Shown in pieces: positions 23,753-36,734 of a DNA stretch of 64,000 nt. Under the pieces are notes generated by a model. It saw only the letters and a program-made list of their open reading frames with translations. It did not search any database and had not been told where the DNA came from. The stretch is from Chimonanthus salicifolius (taxonomy: Eukaryota; Streptophyta; Magnoliopsida; Laurales; Calycanthaceae), in the NCBI GenBank assembly GCA_013350335.1, contig CM023540.1, positions 21,679,175 to 21,743,174 on the forward strand, given 5' to 3'. Position 1 is the first letter of the stretch. The number at the start of each line of letters is the position of its first letter. A program made the position numbers and the translations under genes.

Positions 23753-24440
23753 GTATGGATTCCTCATCCCCCTTTTTAGCTTAAAATTTTTATATAGAAT
23801 GATTCTATCAGAATCCAATGAATGCAGATGATGAATCATTTCCAGCTCAGGCTTACATTCCTTTCAATTGATTCAGAAACGATATGGGCTGTATTTGGGC
23901 CCATGTCCATGAAGACCTTTTCCTACCCAATTAGGCCCACCATTTGCTATTTTTAATTCACTAAATTTGAGATTTACGAATATTAATCATAGGTTACCCT
24001 CACCAACTCACACCATCGATCCAAACCTCATTTTTTAAACAAGACTCGTCGTGATACAGACGGCTTAACTGATGGGACTATGGCAGATTGGGATGGAAAG
24101 TGAGAAACCCTTCAAAATATTATGATAAAGATCTGTCGTACTGTAAAAAGATGAGACCAATTGAATTATTAATCCATTAAATAAAAATTACAAATGGTTG
24201 GATGTAAGCTTTATAAAAGAAAATTATTTTAATAGACTACATTTGATGTTGAGTGGATCCCATATGACTATTAATCACTCAAAGATTATATGAAAGGGCA
24301 TCTACATTTTTCACTTAGAAAACAGACTCGTCACAGCTGAAATGGCCCAAAATCAATTTAAATCAATTTAACAAAACTCCAATAAAAAGGATAAAAAATA
24401 ATAAAAATAATTGAACTAAGTCCCTAAATTTAAAACCATT

Positions 24441-24575
24441 GGTATCATTGGCTATCAAAACCCTCTATCCAGAGTGTTTGTGGACGGTATCATTGGCTAT
24501 CAAAACCCTCTATCCATAGTGTTTATGGATGGTATCATTGGCTATCAAAACCCTCTATCCATAGTGTTTGTGGAT
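24441..24575. repeat. Minisatellite, 3 x 45 bp
   Basis: Three consecutive 45-base units start GGTATCATTGGCTATCAAAA at 24441, 24486 and 24531, with a few substitutions between copies. There is no open coding context. Confidence 0.9.
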
Positions 24576-25928
24576 GGTGTCAATATCTAGAGTTTTCTCA
24601 ATAATCACCATAAAGTGAAGTCGGCGAGTTTCCATGGTAAAAAGAAAAAAACCATTGACATACAACTTATTTTTTTATCTAAATCAGATAGTTGGTTTTT
24701 ATTATTTATATTTCCCTTTTTAATTTTTGACAGATAAATACATTGTAAAGTCTCAGTTGAGTTCATTGTGTTCATTGAAATCTATATTTTATCATTATCA
24801 CCATCAAAACTTCTAGCTCATTTCGTCGCTCAAATTCTAGAGCAAATTAATTTTAGATTTTAAACGTAAATTTAGTTCATATTTTTAATAACAAATTATA
24901 ATTTTGACCAACTATATAGTAATAAAATATACATTTCATGTCAATGAATTAATGAGTAGCTTTATATTTAAATCACTCCAGCTGTCGCTGTCTACCTGTT
25001 GGTAACTTGGCGGATCTTTTTCCTTCCCACAGCACGTGCCAATGTCTCACACACATGCTGTATAAAACCAGTGCACAAGCTGGCCCACCTATTATACGCC
25101 TTTCATGTTTTATCATTAAAATATAATAACTTAGCTAGACACTGCTGTACTATTAAAGAGATTGTGAATCTCGTATATTTGAGTTTTGATTGTACGAGGC
25201 ATATAAAATTTAATTATCAATTCAAAATTTAAACTTGTTCTTTAAACTTCGATAAGTGTAGATAAATTTAAAGAATAAGATAATTAGATAAAAATAAAAC
25301 TTCATATATAAATTACACATATAATTCTCTTTACGTCGTATTCAACTATATATGTCTATAAATCTGTTTGATGACGTCTCTCAATAGAAAGAGTTTCAAT
25401 ATATATAACCACAAATCAATCAATTCATATTTTTTTTAAATTATAAAATTCAATAAATTAAAAATATTTTTATATTAAAAAATTTTTATTTTTTTTAAAT
25501 TGAGTTAATTAATTCAATAAAAGTATTTTTTATAAATTATATATTAAAAATTTCTAATAAACCCACCACTATCTTATTTCATGGGCTCTTTCTCTAAATT
25601 TATACCGTCATACTCCATAAACTAATACACAGACGACACTTTCACCTTTCTTGCCACAGCAAATTTAGAGATGAGGGAAGCGAATTTCAAAGTTGGGCTC
25701 AAGCTATATACATTGGATAAAATTAAATGAGAATTGAACTCAAGACTTCTGATTTTTTAAACGAGTTTTTGATCAACACACCTATCAGTTTCTACGGAGT
25801 TGAGTAAAGGTGTAAAACGATATTCACTTTCTTTAGTTTCGTGCTATTGAATCGACTTGACATGGTATTTTTATTTATCTTTTATTTTATTATAATAAAT
25901 TTAAAAAGAGAAAAATAAAATAAAATAT
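24576..25928. other. Gene-free AT-rich DNA
   Basis: No coding or RNA gene is visible. Confidence 0.5.
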
Positions 25929-25930
25929 TA

Positions 25931-26121
25931 CTCCCTCTATTCTAAATTAGTTGTCCTATATATATTTTTGAATTGTCCCAAATTAATTGTCCTATTTATA
26001 TTAGAGTAGTGTAAAATGTATTGATAATGGATGAGATCACATAGAGTGTTAGTCTTATATAGAGAGTTCTTTAAAAAATATAAATATTTCAAATAAGACA
26101 ACTAAAATACAACGGAGAGAG
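25931..26121. mobile_element. Stowaway-like MITE (Tc1/mariner)
   Basis: Ends CTCCCTCTATTCTAAATTAG (left) and the inverse CTCTCTCCGTTGTATTTTAG are terminal inverted repeats of Stowaway type, flanked by TA on both sides (25929-25930, 26122-26123). Confidence 0.85.
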
Positions 26122-26379
26122 TATTAATTTGTTACAATAAAATGAATATGACAACATAAATAACGATGTCCTATTTCAAATTGTTATGCCAAAATCAATT
26201 CCGTAAGAGCAGATGCGATCACACTTTCCAAACTCTACCAAATGTGGCATTTATAGTTTGAAAACATCGAGTTAGAATTACAAAACAAAGAACATCTCAT
26301 CCCCGTAATGATAATTAGTTACTTTCAGCAAAAATGAAAGTAACTTTTAGCCCGAATTTGAGAGAAGAAAAAAATTAAC

Positions 26380-26545
26380 TTAAAACGTAGGTCGGATTGG
26401 ATATATTCAAGTTGGATTGGGTTGATTTTACAGTTCTAAGTCCAATCCGACCCAACCTTAATTTACAAATAAATAACTCAGCCTATTGATTTGTAAGGTC
26501 GGATCATGGGGTCGAGTTAAAATTCGACCCAAGTTTCAACCTATA
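26380..26545. mobile_element. Partial hAT-like MITE of the 7543-7907 family
   Basis: The right end GACCCAAGTTTCAACCTATA (26526-26545) matches the family terminus, and the interior carries GGTCGGATTGG words. The left terminus is not recognisable. Confidence 0.4.
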
Positions 26546-26843
26546 ATGACTGAGTTCAACAATTGATTGAAAATATACAAATATGTGTTATAGATATCAA
26601 GGTCATGCATATCCTCATAATATTGATTGATAAATGATGTATATCAAATAATATGTAGTGACTAATATTTTTATATATTAATTGTTTTTAAAAATATTTT
26701 AATACATCGATATGAAAATTCTGGAAAAACTGAAGTATACATTTTTAATGGAGAGACTGTATATTCATTATAATTGAGTCCTACATAATTAGATTACATA
26801 ATAGAGAATCTTAAAGATAAATATGAGGTCAGTCATTTTATAC

Positions 26844-26966
26844 GGGTAAAATTTGTTAGGAGACACGAGATGGAGTGAAATTCTCATTTTACTCCTACCC
26901 CTCATCAAATACCGGTTTACCGATAGCATGCCGCTCTGCATGTATATCTCTTAACAAATTTTACCC
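26844..26966. mobile_element. Small foldback MITE
   Basis: GGGTAAAATTTGTTAGGAGA on the left and its inverse GGGTAAAATTTGTTAAGAGA on the right bound a 123-bp block. Internal GTGAAATTCTCATTTTACTC is shared with the larger relative at 58715-58943. Confidence 0.65.
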
Positions 26967-27429
26967 ATGTTAAGATGGACATCCTGAATATAATTCAAAA
27001 AAAATTCCTCTTCTATCTGACCATCACGGCATTGTCAGATATACCATAAAAAATCAATCATTTAAGCAAATAAATGTTCAACATAATAGGGTGCTATATT
27101 TTAGCTCACATAGACTGATATGCCAATTTTTAAAAATCTTATCTGGAAATACTTAAACCGATGTCCTAAAGCCAACCCATCATAGTTGGGTCTACTTGTG
27201 GGATATTTCAACATTCATTCACTTTACACCAACCTTCCAATTGCACACATTATTAATGGTGCGATGCGACAACGTGATGGTGTTCACATGAAGAACAATG
27301 ATTATCCCCACATGAATTTTAGACTTATATTTTTATCTTTTCATTGTAAGTTGAGAAAATCATGCCAAGCCACTTTTATTTTTAAATATAATCTTCTGTT
27401 TTTAGAAGAGCATGGTATCTAAATATCCC
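26967..27429. other. Gene-free DNA
   Basis: Short reading frames only; nothing recognisable. Confidence 0.45.
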
Positions 27430-27600
27430 ATCTGCATTTTTCAAGCGTCTACATGGACTAATCCTTGAAACATGTATAGACCTCTCAATCCACACACGTC
27501 GGGTACAAAATTAAGAGCAGTGGCCGTTTTTATGTTGAGGAGAACTTGATTCAAGACCTCCTACAAACAAGAGTGGAAATTGACTATCAAACTAACCTCT
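27430..27600 (-). mobile_element. SINE copy, minus strand
   Basis: On the minus strand it shares layout and words (GGCCACTG, ACCCGACGTGTGTGGATTG) with the SINE at 30270-30455. The pol III boxes are more eroded here. Confidence 0.45.
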
Positions 27601-27613
27601 CAGGGTTCTTTTA

Positions 27614-27940
27614 GGGCCAGCGATTCCTCACACGCGCATTTTGTGTATACAGACATGGATTTTACCGTGATGTCCAATTTGCCCTCCACCTGCCGTACCG
27701 AAGAAAAAAGAATGCCAAAATTCATGAACAGTGCAATCAGCTCGCCGAAATTACAAGTCGACTTGCCAAATTCATGAACAGTACAATTCGGCTCTCCAAA
27801 ATTTCAAATCGGCTCGTCGAAATTTACATAACCAGTAAAAATTAGCCAATCAAAATTTTACCGTTCATGCGAATGGTAAAATAAAAAATACACTAAAACT
27901 TGTGTCGTTAAACACAAAATACTCGTAGGAGGATCGCTCA
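27614..27940. mobile_element. hAT-like MITE with perfect 8-bp TSD
   Basis: GGGCCAGCGATTCCTC (left) and the inverse GGTGAGCGATCCTCC (right) are terminal inverted repeats, flanked by TTCTTTTA at 27606-27613 and 27941-27948. The interior contains imperfect direct repeats with AATTCATGAACAGT and CAATTCGGCTC words. Non-coding. Confidence 0.8.
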
Positions 27941-28259
27941 CCTTCTTTTAAATATCACCTCTATTAAATGAAGTAGTGAACTATGAATATAATAAAAAAA
28001 AAACTCAAAAATATCGATTAATACTTCGAAGATAACTAAAGATCTTTCGGTCCATATAGTATCTGTAGTCAATACACTAATTTTTACATCTGTAAAAAAA
28101 ATCAATAATATTAATTGATATTTGAATTTAAGATTCAAACATAAATCATCCTACGGCCCCTATTGGTATGAAACCATGAGCTCTAAAAATGTTTAATCTT
28201 TAGTAAAATGATAACAAAGTTACAATGAAACACCGTATTATAATAGAGTCAATAGAGTC

Positions 28260-28790
28260 GTTGATTCGTCAAAACTCGACCCATAACCCGCTCAGCCTAT
28301 TTTTCTTAGCCCATTTATTTAAACAGATAGACAAAAGCTTTTACTTAAAACCCAATGAAAGAAACCTATGCTGTTTGACTATTTGAATAATATATTATAC
28401 AATAAAAGTATATACACAGTATAAGATATGTATATACTCCGTATAAATTAATAACTAAACCTATAAATTAATAACTAAACCTAATGTTGCATAAACCCTT
28501 TCTCCCTCTTTCGTCTTTCTTCAATGTTCCCTACTTCCCCTTCTTGTTTTCTCATAGCATCGGCAACAATGACGGATGTATCCCCCTACCCTCTTTCTGG
28601 AGGCCTTGCACACTGTAGCAATCTCTATTTAGGGTTTTGAAATTATTAAAAAAAAAAGCGTGTTAAAAAATAGACAGACTACAAACAAGTGGGCTTGGAT
28701 TTCTGTCCTGAAACGCCCAACGAGTTCAAAAGCCCAACAAGTTTGAGCAGGCTCAGGCTTTATATTTATTAAAGGGCTCAGACTGCAATG
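28260..28790. mobile_element. Repeat with AGCCCA/GGGCTC ends and leader-like interior
   Basis: Both edges carry GGCTCAGGCTT/AAGCCCAACA-like sequence in inverted orientation, typical of plant hAT-like repeats. The interior (about 28490-28640) is CT-rich and resembles a gene leader, but no product is recognised. The boundaries are approximate. Confidence 0.3.
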
Positions 28791-29264
28791 GAGGAGGAGG
28801 AGAACCCGACCTGTGAAGAAGCCTATTGGCAGAGCTACTCAGCAGCCAATATTTCAAGTTTCAACTGATTTTCAAAATCATGATATTATTCAAAAAGATC
28901 TAACTTTATCAGAGAGGATGCCTCACTATGTACAGCCAGTTCTACAGAGCCAGCTTGCCATTTTGCTCAGGGCCACAGTCGTACCAGTTTGCAGTCAGTA
29001 AGAAGCCCTCATGCCCTCATCATAATAATGATGCCCGTTACGTTACAGGTGGAGCCTAAAATTTGCTAAGAACCCAATGATGTGCCACTCATGGGCCATA
29101 CATAATAGGGTCGCATGCTTTGCCGCAGCCTAACATGGGCGCCAATTTTGCAATCTAAACAATTGTGGAGCACAAACAAAAGATGCAGCAGGCTGGACCG
29201 ACCAATTCAACTAGCATAGGCTGAGGAATGGATCAGTTGCATCTCTTCCATCTGGTAGATGCAT

Positions 29265-29612
29265 TGTAGGTTGACGTGGCAAAATCTGATTTGACCCGAT
29301 CCGACTCGAACCCTTCAATAGATGACCAACCGGTCGCAAACCCGTTTACAAACATGAAAATGAATAGGTAGACTTTGCAGACCCAATTATTACCATGTGC
29401 AAGCAATAGGATAAGGTCTACATCCATTTAATGTATAGTTTTGATATATGTCTCGCTAAAAAAGTCTCAGTCAGATAAATAGACAAACCTGCCCCTAATC
29501 CGATCCGACCCAAACCAAAAACATACCCAAACTGACTCAATCCGTTTAACAAATAGATCTGAACGAAATAAGACCCAACCTAAACACAACCCATGGCCAT
29601 GTCTAGTTGCAA
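29265..29612. mobile_element. Degenerate hAT-like repeat with GATCCGACCC words
   Basis: The stretch is rich in GACCCGATCCGACTC and CCAAACTGACTC words, with CCATGGCCATGTCTAG near the right edge. It resembles the other GACCCGA-type elements of the window. No TSD was found. Confidence 0.35.
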
Positions 29613-30210
29613 GGAACAGTACTGGTAGACTTGTTATAGATGCCATGGTGACTACTGCCTTGGAAGTTCATATTGCCATCCCTAAAATGTAGCATTCCAC
29701 ATGATTACTACTATCATAAACAAGACAACCCAGATCTCTCCACTTGTCAAAATGCTCTTATAACGATTCAATAATTGGTGTTTATGCCCCAAAATGTGGT
29801 CACAATGCATTCCAGAATTGCGAATTTTAATACTCAGCTGATGCATCTCGTTTTCCATACCATAAATTCAGTGCAACTTGAAATTTTCAGAAATCAAACA
29901 GATAGATAGGAACCCCATATGAGACTCAACGGGAATCTTGATGACAAATTCATACCACTCGAGGCTGGCATGGACACTCAAACACGCTGTATTCCCTGAA
30001 TTTATGAATAAAAATAGGGCAACATTCCCCTGGGTCTCAAGCAGGCACCCCACACAGTTTTATCCAATCACCAAGGAAAGTCGAAAGCTGATAATTCCAC
30101 ATCCACCAAAGAAAGTAGAATCAAAATCTGGGCTAGGTCTCAGCCCCCTCATGGAAGTAGTCCAAGCAGCAACATCTCATCAGGCCCTATTGCCAAATAT
30201 GTTGCTCAAA

Positions 30211-30211
<1 letters not shown>

Positions 30212-30267
<56 letters not shown>
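30212..30267. repeat. (TA)n microsatellite
   Basis: An uninterrupted TA dinucleotide run of more than 50 bases. It sits where the tail of the adjacent minus-strand SINE would be. Confidence 0.95.
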
Positions 30268-30271
<4 letters not shown>

Positions 30272-30455
30272 TAATGACCAAGATGTAGAGGATATTTTAA
30301 TCCCGACTAGTTCTTGGAGTATGTGCAAACCTTCCAATCCCACACACATCGGGTAAGTAACTACAGGGAGTGGCCTAGAGGAGTGTTGAGTATAAATCGA
30401 ACTCAATACCTTTCTTCATGAGGGGAGCTTCTTGACCGTCCGACCAACTCCAAAT
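30268..30455 (-). mobile_element. tRNA-derived SINE, minus strand
   Basis: On the minus strand: box-A-like GTTGGTCGGACGGTCAAG, box-B GAGTTCGATTT, then the GGCCACTCCCTGTAG and CCCGATGTGTGTGGGATTGG body and a TA-rich tail running into the microsatellite. Related to the copies at 27430-27600 and 49722-49925. Confidence 0.7.
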
Positions 30456-30904
30456 TCATGCTTATTAAAGCATGCCAACATCCACCCATTGATTTCGACA
30501 ATGCTGGTGACCATGGCACTCTCTTTATGTAGCCTCAACTCAACTAGGAGCTAGGTATAAAATATGAGCCAAAAACAGATTTACCTGCCACTTGACACTG
30601 GCCAATATTAAGAATATATTATGTAGAATTTACCGACACATTTATCTTTGGTGCACCAAAAATGAGTGAAATACTCATTTTGTCCAAACAAAATGGAAAC
30701 AGGAGAAAGAAGAGGGATTGAAATTTTTTTGGACAGAATGGATTTTTCACTCATTGTTTGTGCATCAAGAGTAAAAGTGGTAACGCATCAATCACTTCCC
30801 TTCACCGAAACATGCACCCAAAATACAAGAAAGACAAGGCAGGGTTCAGTCTTACAGACAATGGGTGCTAAAACTGCTTAGGAATGTCTGCATTTCATTT
30901 CACC

Positions 30905-31715
30905 ATCAGGGGTCTTCATTTGTCGGAACCCAGCCTGAGGACAAATATTTGTCTGATGGGCCAGGCTCAGGCTCAGGCTTTTATTGGAAGCCCATCGAAG
31001 CCCATCAGACTTTTTAGCCCATTTATTTTATAATATACAGACCATAGATAACTACCCAGTTTGCACTCCCCATTCACATCTAGCAACTTCCAGTCTTCCA
31101 TTGCCTTTAGGGTTCCTCTACTTGAGAAACTCAAACCCCACCCTCTTCCCCAAAACCCCCTTTCCAATTCCCACGCTCTAATCGCAAACCCTAGTAAAAC
31201 AATTCACTGCTTCTGTTTTTCCATTTACCAGTTGTTCCATTTTCCCTATTCGATGATCCCTCTTCCAAGTTCCAATTTCTCAATCAAGGTATGCTCACTC
31301 TCTCACTGCAGTGTTGGCATGCTGCTCTAGCTGTGGGGCGCCACATAACCCATTTAGAGAATCCAAGGAGAGAGGACTGACTGATTTTTTAATGTTGAAC
31401 CTGTCATCTAATTAAAATAAGCTTTTAAAAGTGATTTGCAATGAGGTAAAAATGATTGAATTTCTTGAAAAAAACTACATAAATGGTGAAAATTATTGAG
31501 TTCTTTGAAAAAAAATACATATATGGTGAAAAATATTGTTTTTTTAAATAAATTACAAAATATTCGGGATTAATTGGATAGCCTCGGGCTTGGCATCCAA
31601 AGCCCATCGGGCTTCAAATGAACTTGGGCTTTTTAAAAATAAACAGACTCAAGCTTTTCTTAGTAAGGACCGACGCAAACCCAGCCCCCAGCCCGTGAAC
31701 AGGCCTATCCCCATC
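30905..31715. mobile_element. Repeat with inverted AGCCCATCGGGCTT-type edges enclosing an exon-like block
   Basis: The left part (30950-31025) and right part (31575-31710) carry inverted GGCTCAGGCTT/AAGCCCATCGGGCTTC segments. Between them, 31050-31290 is CT-rich and exon-like: it encodes a Ser/Pro/Leu-rich peptide, like an organelle-targeting leader, and ends AAG|GTATGC, a good splice donor at 31289. No downstream exon is recognised. It may be a captured gene fragment or chance. Confidence 0.3.
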
Positions 31716-33730
31716 ATATCATCAGTCCATTTGCTCCGTGATAGGATAACATTGGTCATGTTCCACTTCCCCTTGCCTCTAACACCATAAAATTTGAATG
31801 GTGGATCGTTGTACGTTCAAAGCACCACAAGATCAATATAAGCTCTAATGATATTGGCAAGGTTAGACAGAACAAGAGTCAAGAACCATGGAAAGACCCC
31901 CCTCACACCTTTCCACCTCTGGTTTTTCCAACCTGATTAAATAAAAATCCCTTCATCTCAAATAATGATTGTATATAATAATATTATAAAGAGCTAAAAG
32001 TCGCATGATTAACAAAGTAACTACAATCCCAAGGCATTTGGAGATGGTAGAAATAATCCTCGAATAAGCCCAGCTCCAATTCCATAGGTTACTTCCAAAT
32101 TTCAGTACCTACATTTTTTCCCTCCACCAGTTCTCATGAACTTCTGAAAATTAGCCAGGTACCCATCATCCCAGTTAAGGCCAATAGTCCAACAAAAAAC
32201 ATATTGCAAACCCTTGATCTAAGACCATAACATTCCAAGAACATTGCATAAGATGCAACTGCCACTCACGATCTTCAGCCCCTTTTGACCAAAGGTAGAC
32301 ACTATTCAGTATCCTTTCATGCAGAAACGCCTAACATTGACAACCAATCCTAAATCTACAATGATTCTAAGTCTAGAATCATTGGTGCAGAAAGAAAGAG
32401 TTCCAGAATACAGCTGAATTACAATTCCAGGGTTATTGTTGCCAAAGTAACCCTGATGGTGATAAATAACAAAAGATTTCGGGTACAATCTTTGGGGGCT
32501 GCCTATTAGAGATGACACTAAGCAAGGCTTGTGTGTATGGGACCTTCTAAGTATCAAGTGAAACGAGGCATATCGTCAAACAATGTTTTTAAAAGCCAAA
32601 AATTCTAAAGATTAAAACAATAATATAAAATAATAAAAATTCAAGAGCTTTAAAAATATAGGATTAATTAAAGTGATTTTTGTAGACCACATATTGAGGA
32701 AAAACCGTACCAACCACCCTATCACCACTCCATTTAATAGAGCCCACGCCGCCTACATGGGCATAATAATATCATACAATCCAATGGCGTGGGTTCATCC
32801 TATTACATTTAAATGGAGGCAATGCCAAGCATCAGTCTTACAGCCCTACTTCGATCAGACCTAAAGGAACAAACCGTAAGCAAGAGAGCATGGAGGAACA
32901 GCGAGGCAATCAACCTTTAATTCCCAGAGTCTTGAGGATGAAGCAACAATCCAATAATGTCCATGGAGTGCAATCACAAGCCAGGAGCGGCACCTCAAGC
33001 AGGATCCCCTGAAACATATGATTACACAATTTTCAAGAAAATAGAATCCCCTGCACCATATGATTCACAATTTTCAACCAAAATGGTGATCTCACACCCC
33101 ATGACTTGGCTGCAACGATCTCCACCTTTATAATCATTATCAGCAACACTGTCTACCTCTCAATTCTTCTCTTTTAAAAAGCCAGCAACATTCATCAAGA
33201 CATGCAGTTTGTTGCCATTTGACCCAAGGAACTCAAATACGGGCATAATTTAAGAAGCCATCACTTTTTATCAATGAAAATGACTTCATCAGATTTTAAG
33301 ACGACAACATATAAGAATCAAGGCTGAAAGATTTTCTCAACAAATGCAAAGCATTGTCTTCACGATTTAAGGCTTCCACTTGGGGGTTTCTTCTGTAGCT
33401 TCCACTTTGGGGCTACTTCACAAAAGAAACGTGGTCGAATCATTTCCCAACATTTGGACAGGAATAACAGATTTAGCAAGTCCATTCATTTCCCAATCGT
33501 GGCATATCACTTTCATTAGGGTTAAAGTCATGTCTAAATTGGTGAAAATTACCTGTTGTTTTCATGATGTCCTCAAGTAGCTATTGCACCCCAGTCATCA
33601 TGATTTGATTGTGCTCAAACAAAAGTATTTCCTTGCAGATGGAGCTTCATAGGATTCAGCAGTACAAGTTGAGTTTGTTTAATGAGTCAATTTGGACACC
33701 ATTAACTTCTTCTTAAGGTACATGAACTTA
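31716..33730. other. Gene-free DNA
   Basis: No domain-bearing reading frame or bounded repeat is recognised in about 2 kb of moderately AT-rich sequence. Confidence 0.5.
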
Positions 33731-33731
33731 T

Positions 33732-33895
33732 GGCACAACTGGTCAAGATTCATTGTTATAACCTAGAGGTTGTGAGTTCAAATCCCATAGGTGTCGGATA
33801 GGACAGTTGATCCATGGAAATAATTTACCAAATCCAAATTAACAGTTCAACCTCAAATTAATGGGATAAATGGCTTAGATGATGATGATAACTTC
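33732..33895 (+). mobile_element. tRNA-derived SINE, plus strand
   Basis: Box A TGGCACAACTGGTCAAG and box B GAGGTTGTGAGTTCAAATCC are about 35 bases apart, followed by the GGTGTCGG region and a (GAT)n-type tail at about 33879-33891. A standard plant tRNA-derived SINE layout. Confidence 0.75.
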
Positions 33896-36269
33896 CTAGG
33901 ATACATGAGGTTGGAGGAGAAAACATTATAACAGTTTAATAATCTCACCTTCCATGCCCATAGTAGTCAAGGCAAGATGCACAAACAAGGCACCAAGCAG
34001 TCCAAGAGCGCGAGGCACAAGTCTAGATGAGAAGCATGTGATCCCACCTTGTAGCTAGGCAAGGTGAAAGGGTTATGGAGCCAAGGCACGCCTTTGTCTA
34101 CTATGCCAGCCTACCTCCATCACCTCTATGTCAGATCTGTCACCCGGATATTGAAATCTGGAACCCCTTTTAAGTACTGCTAGATGCTAATAGAATTGAT
34201 CTTCATCATTCTCTCCCCTTATTGAGTACCCTATACTCCCTAGTCTAATTAAAATTAGTTACTATAATAACAAACATTAACAACCATGGTGGCATGCAAG
34301 AGCAAGCACAAGTATTTCATTTTCTTTACGAAGAACCATCCTCAACATTCCTTTGTGGTCTATTAAAAATCTTCACACTCCTCAACATGTGTAATGAGAA
34401 TATGAGATAGTAAAGTTCCCCCTCTAGGTGGTAGGAGACAAAGCAATTGACAGTTCAAACTGAGTCTTTCCAAGAAGAATTAAGAGTTGAATGAAGCATA
34501 AAAATAAATTCAAACCACCCCATCTTAATGGGACCTTTTGTAGCCAACAAAAATCTTCACTCCATTCCCTTCCTTTTCTTTGAATCAGGACGTTGTAGCA
34601 ACAAACTCAATCTGATCCTTATGCTAAGTGGAACTTAACATCTTACTGCAGCAGAATGCCCATCTCAATAAGCCAACCCTTTCAGGAACAACCATGCAAA
34701 TGCTGATTTTAACTTCTGCCAACAGCATAACAGGCCATTATACACTATTGTTCACTATACTTGAAAATGTAATACCTGATGGCAACCATAAAATTTTAAA
34801 TGCAATCCATTTGTCATCTCTATTAAACCACAATATCACTTAAGTTTCTAATAAATCTTAAAATCCATTTGCAATCCATTTGCAATCCATTTGTCATCTC
34901 TATTAAACCACAATATCACTAAAGATATCTGGATACAGATTGATGGTTCAAATCACAATCCAAAAAAAAAATTACAACAATAATCAATAATCATTATCAT
35001 CAGCAGCATGCAAAACAGAGTAAGAAAACTTAGAGCGCATCATCAGCGTCCCACTTTCCTATCCATCTAATGCCAGCTCTAAGTTTACTTTTCCACATTA
35101 TTCTAACTTTCCTATCCATCTAATGCCAGCTCTAAGTTTACTTTTCCACGTTATTCTAATAAAAATAGATCCTTAGTCACTCTACAATCCATCATGATCT
35201 TTTTTCCTACAATCCAAGTTTTCTCAAAACCTTCTCTTCCTTGTACCTTCTATTTGAACTGGGCTATCTCCATTCTCCAATCTTCTAAATGCACGCACAA
35301 ACCACATTAAGCAGCATTCCTTCATCCTAAATATAGGTAGCTCTTGGGTTGAAGTAGATCCAAACATGCCTCATTCCAAAAATCAACACCCAATCCATAT
35401 TATGAAAACAACTCAATCCAATTCATACAAAGTCTGGTAAACACCAGAGCTTTTAAGTTACAATCAGACAAACTGGACCCACCCTTTGATGTGGCCAAAA
35501 CTATGGAAAGATGTGAAATCAAGTGAACTATGAGACTGCCTGAAGCAGGTGATGCAGTTGTAGGGCGTCTTCCAAAATCAAGACTGAGAAAAAGGGATCA
35601 AAACAGAAGATCATCCCTCTAATCCAGTAAAACCCCAAGCAAGTGGAAACATGAAGTCATGCGGTACTTGAATCCTAGCTCTCCATGTGTACAATCTCTA
35701 GCAATTCGGGCACCTAATGAAGAAGCTATGACCCACTTTATTACAGTTTGTGCCAAAGTATCAAGCTAGGGGTGTCTAATTGACCACACTGGTTCAAATT
35801 AATTTATGTGATGTAACAGGTGGCCCATAGAAAAAAAGAACATGCCAAATCCAATTCAACTATGATAATGATGAATAGAACAGTACAAATATAATGAGAA
35901 TCCCCAGCTTGAATACTTTCCATTTTCTCAAAATCGTATTGTGAGAGGAGAACATATGTATAGCCTAAGAAATAGATCATCTCGTACCTACCAATCGTGG
36001 GATCTAAACTAGGTTAAGGATTGTCACAGTTTTCTTTTCTTGTCTCATTATTGATTCTCCATTTTTATGACTGGTTTGGTTTCCTTGGAGAAGGGTCTTG
36101 CACTGCAAACCCTATATCCTTGTACTGTAAACTTAGCACTGCACCAATGAGCAGGTTCATGCAATCCCTAACTCCTTATATTTTTTGAGATTTTAACCAC
36201 TGATGATATTCATGTTGTTGATACTAGAGCCAGATGGGTATTGGTCCAACGGTTGGATTTTAAAACAGA
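33896..36269. other. Gene-free DNA with short duplications
   Basis: No gene is recognised. Two local duplications: the block CAATCCATTTGTCATCTC plus the next ~25 bases occurs at about 34802 and 34882, and a ~52-base block with CTATCCATCTAATGCCAGCT occurs twice at about 35058 and 35110. Confidence 0.6.
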
Positions 36270-36270
36270 C

Positions 36271-36545
36271 GGCACTAGATACTGTATTGAGAGCCTTGGT
36301 TCGATACCAATTAACGCCAAACAGTAAGCACGAATTAAAGAAATACATCCATCGTACAAATCCCTAATTTCCAGATCCTACTAAAAATATGAAAAAAACA
36401 CTTAAAAACAGAGGGCACTAGATACTGTATTGAGAGCCTTGCTTCGATACCAATCAACACCAAACAGTAAGCACGAATTAAAGAAACGCATCCATCGCAC
36501 AAATCCCTAATTTCCAGATCCTATTGAAAATATGAAAAAATCCCT
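36271..36545. repeat. 143-bp tandem duplication downstream of the BAP31-like gene
   Basis: GGCACTAGATACTGTATTGA starts at 36271 and again at 36414. The two copies match along nearly their whole length with scattered substitutions. Confidence 0.9.
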
Positions 36546-36734
36546 AAAAAATAAACTGTAATTCCCATCTCACATAATAAGCCGGCCCAAAAAGAAAGAA
36601 CATCTATCCATTGGAACACCTAACTTTCATATCTCATACAAAATAGAAATCCATAATTCCAAGACGTCACCGTCTTATCAAGTAAAGTAATAAAGAGAAC
36701 AAGTAACAAAAGGAAAAGATAACAACAGCGTATC

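Noticed and set aside
30212..30267. Possible CRISPR-like or structured repeat
   Set aside because: It is a simple TA dinucleotide microsatellite. No CRISPR array is present or expected in plant nuclear DNA.
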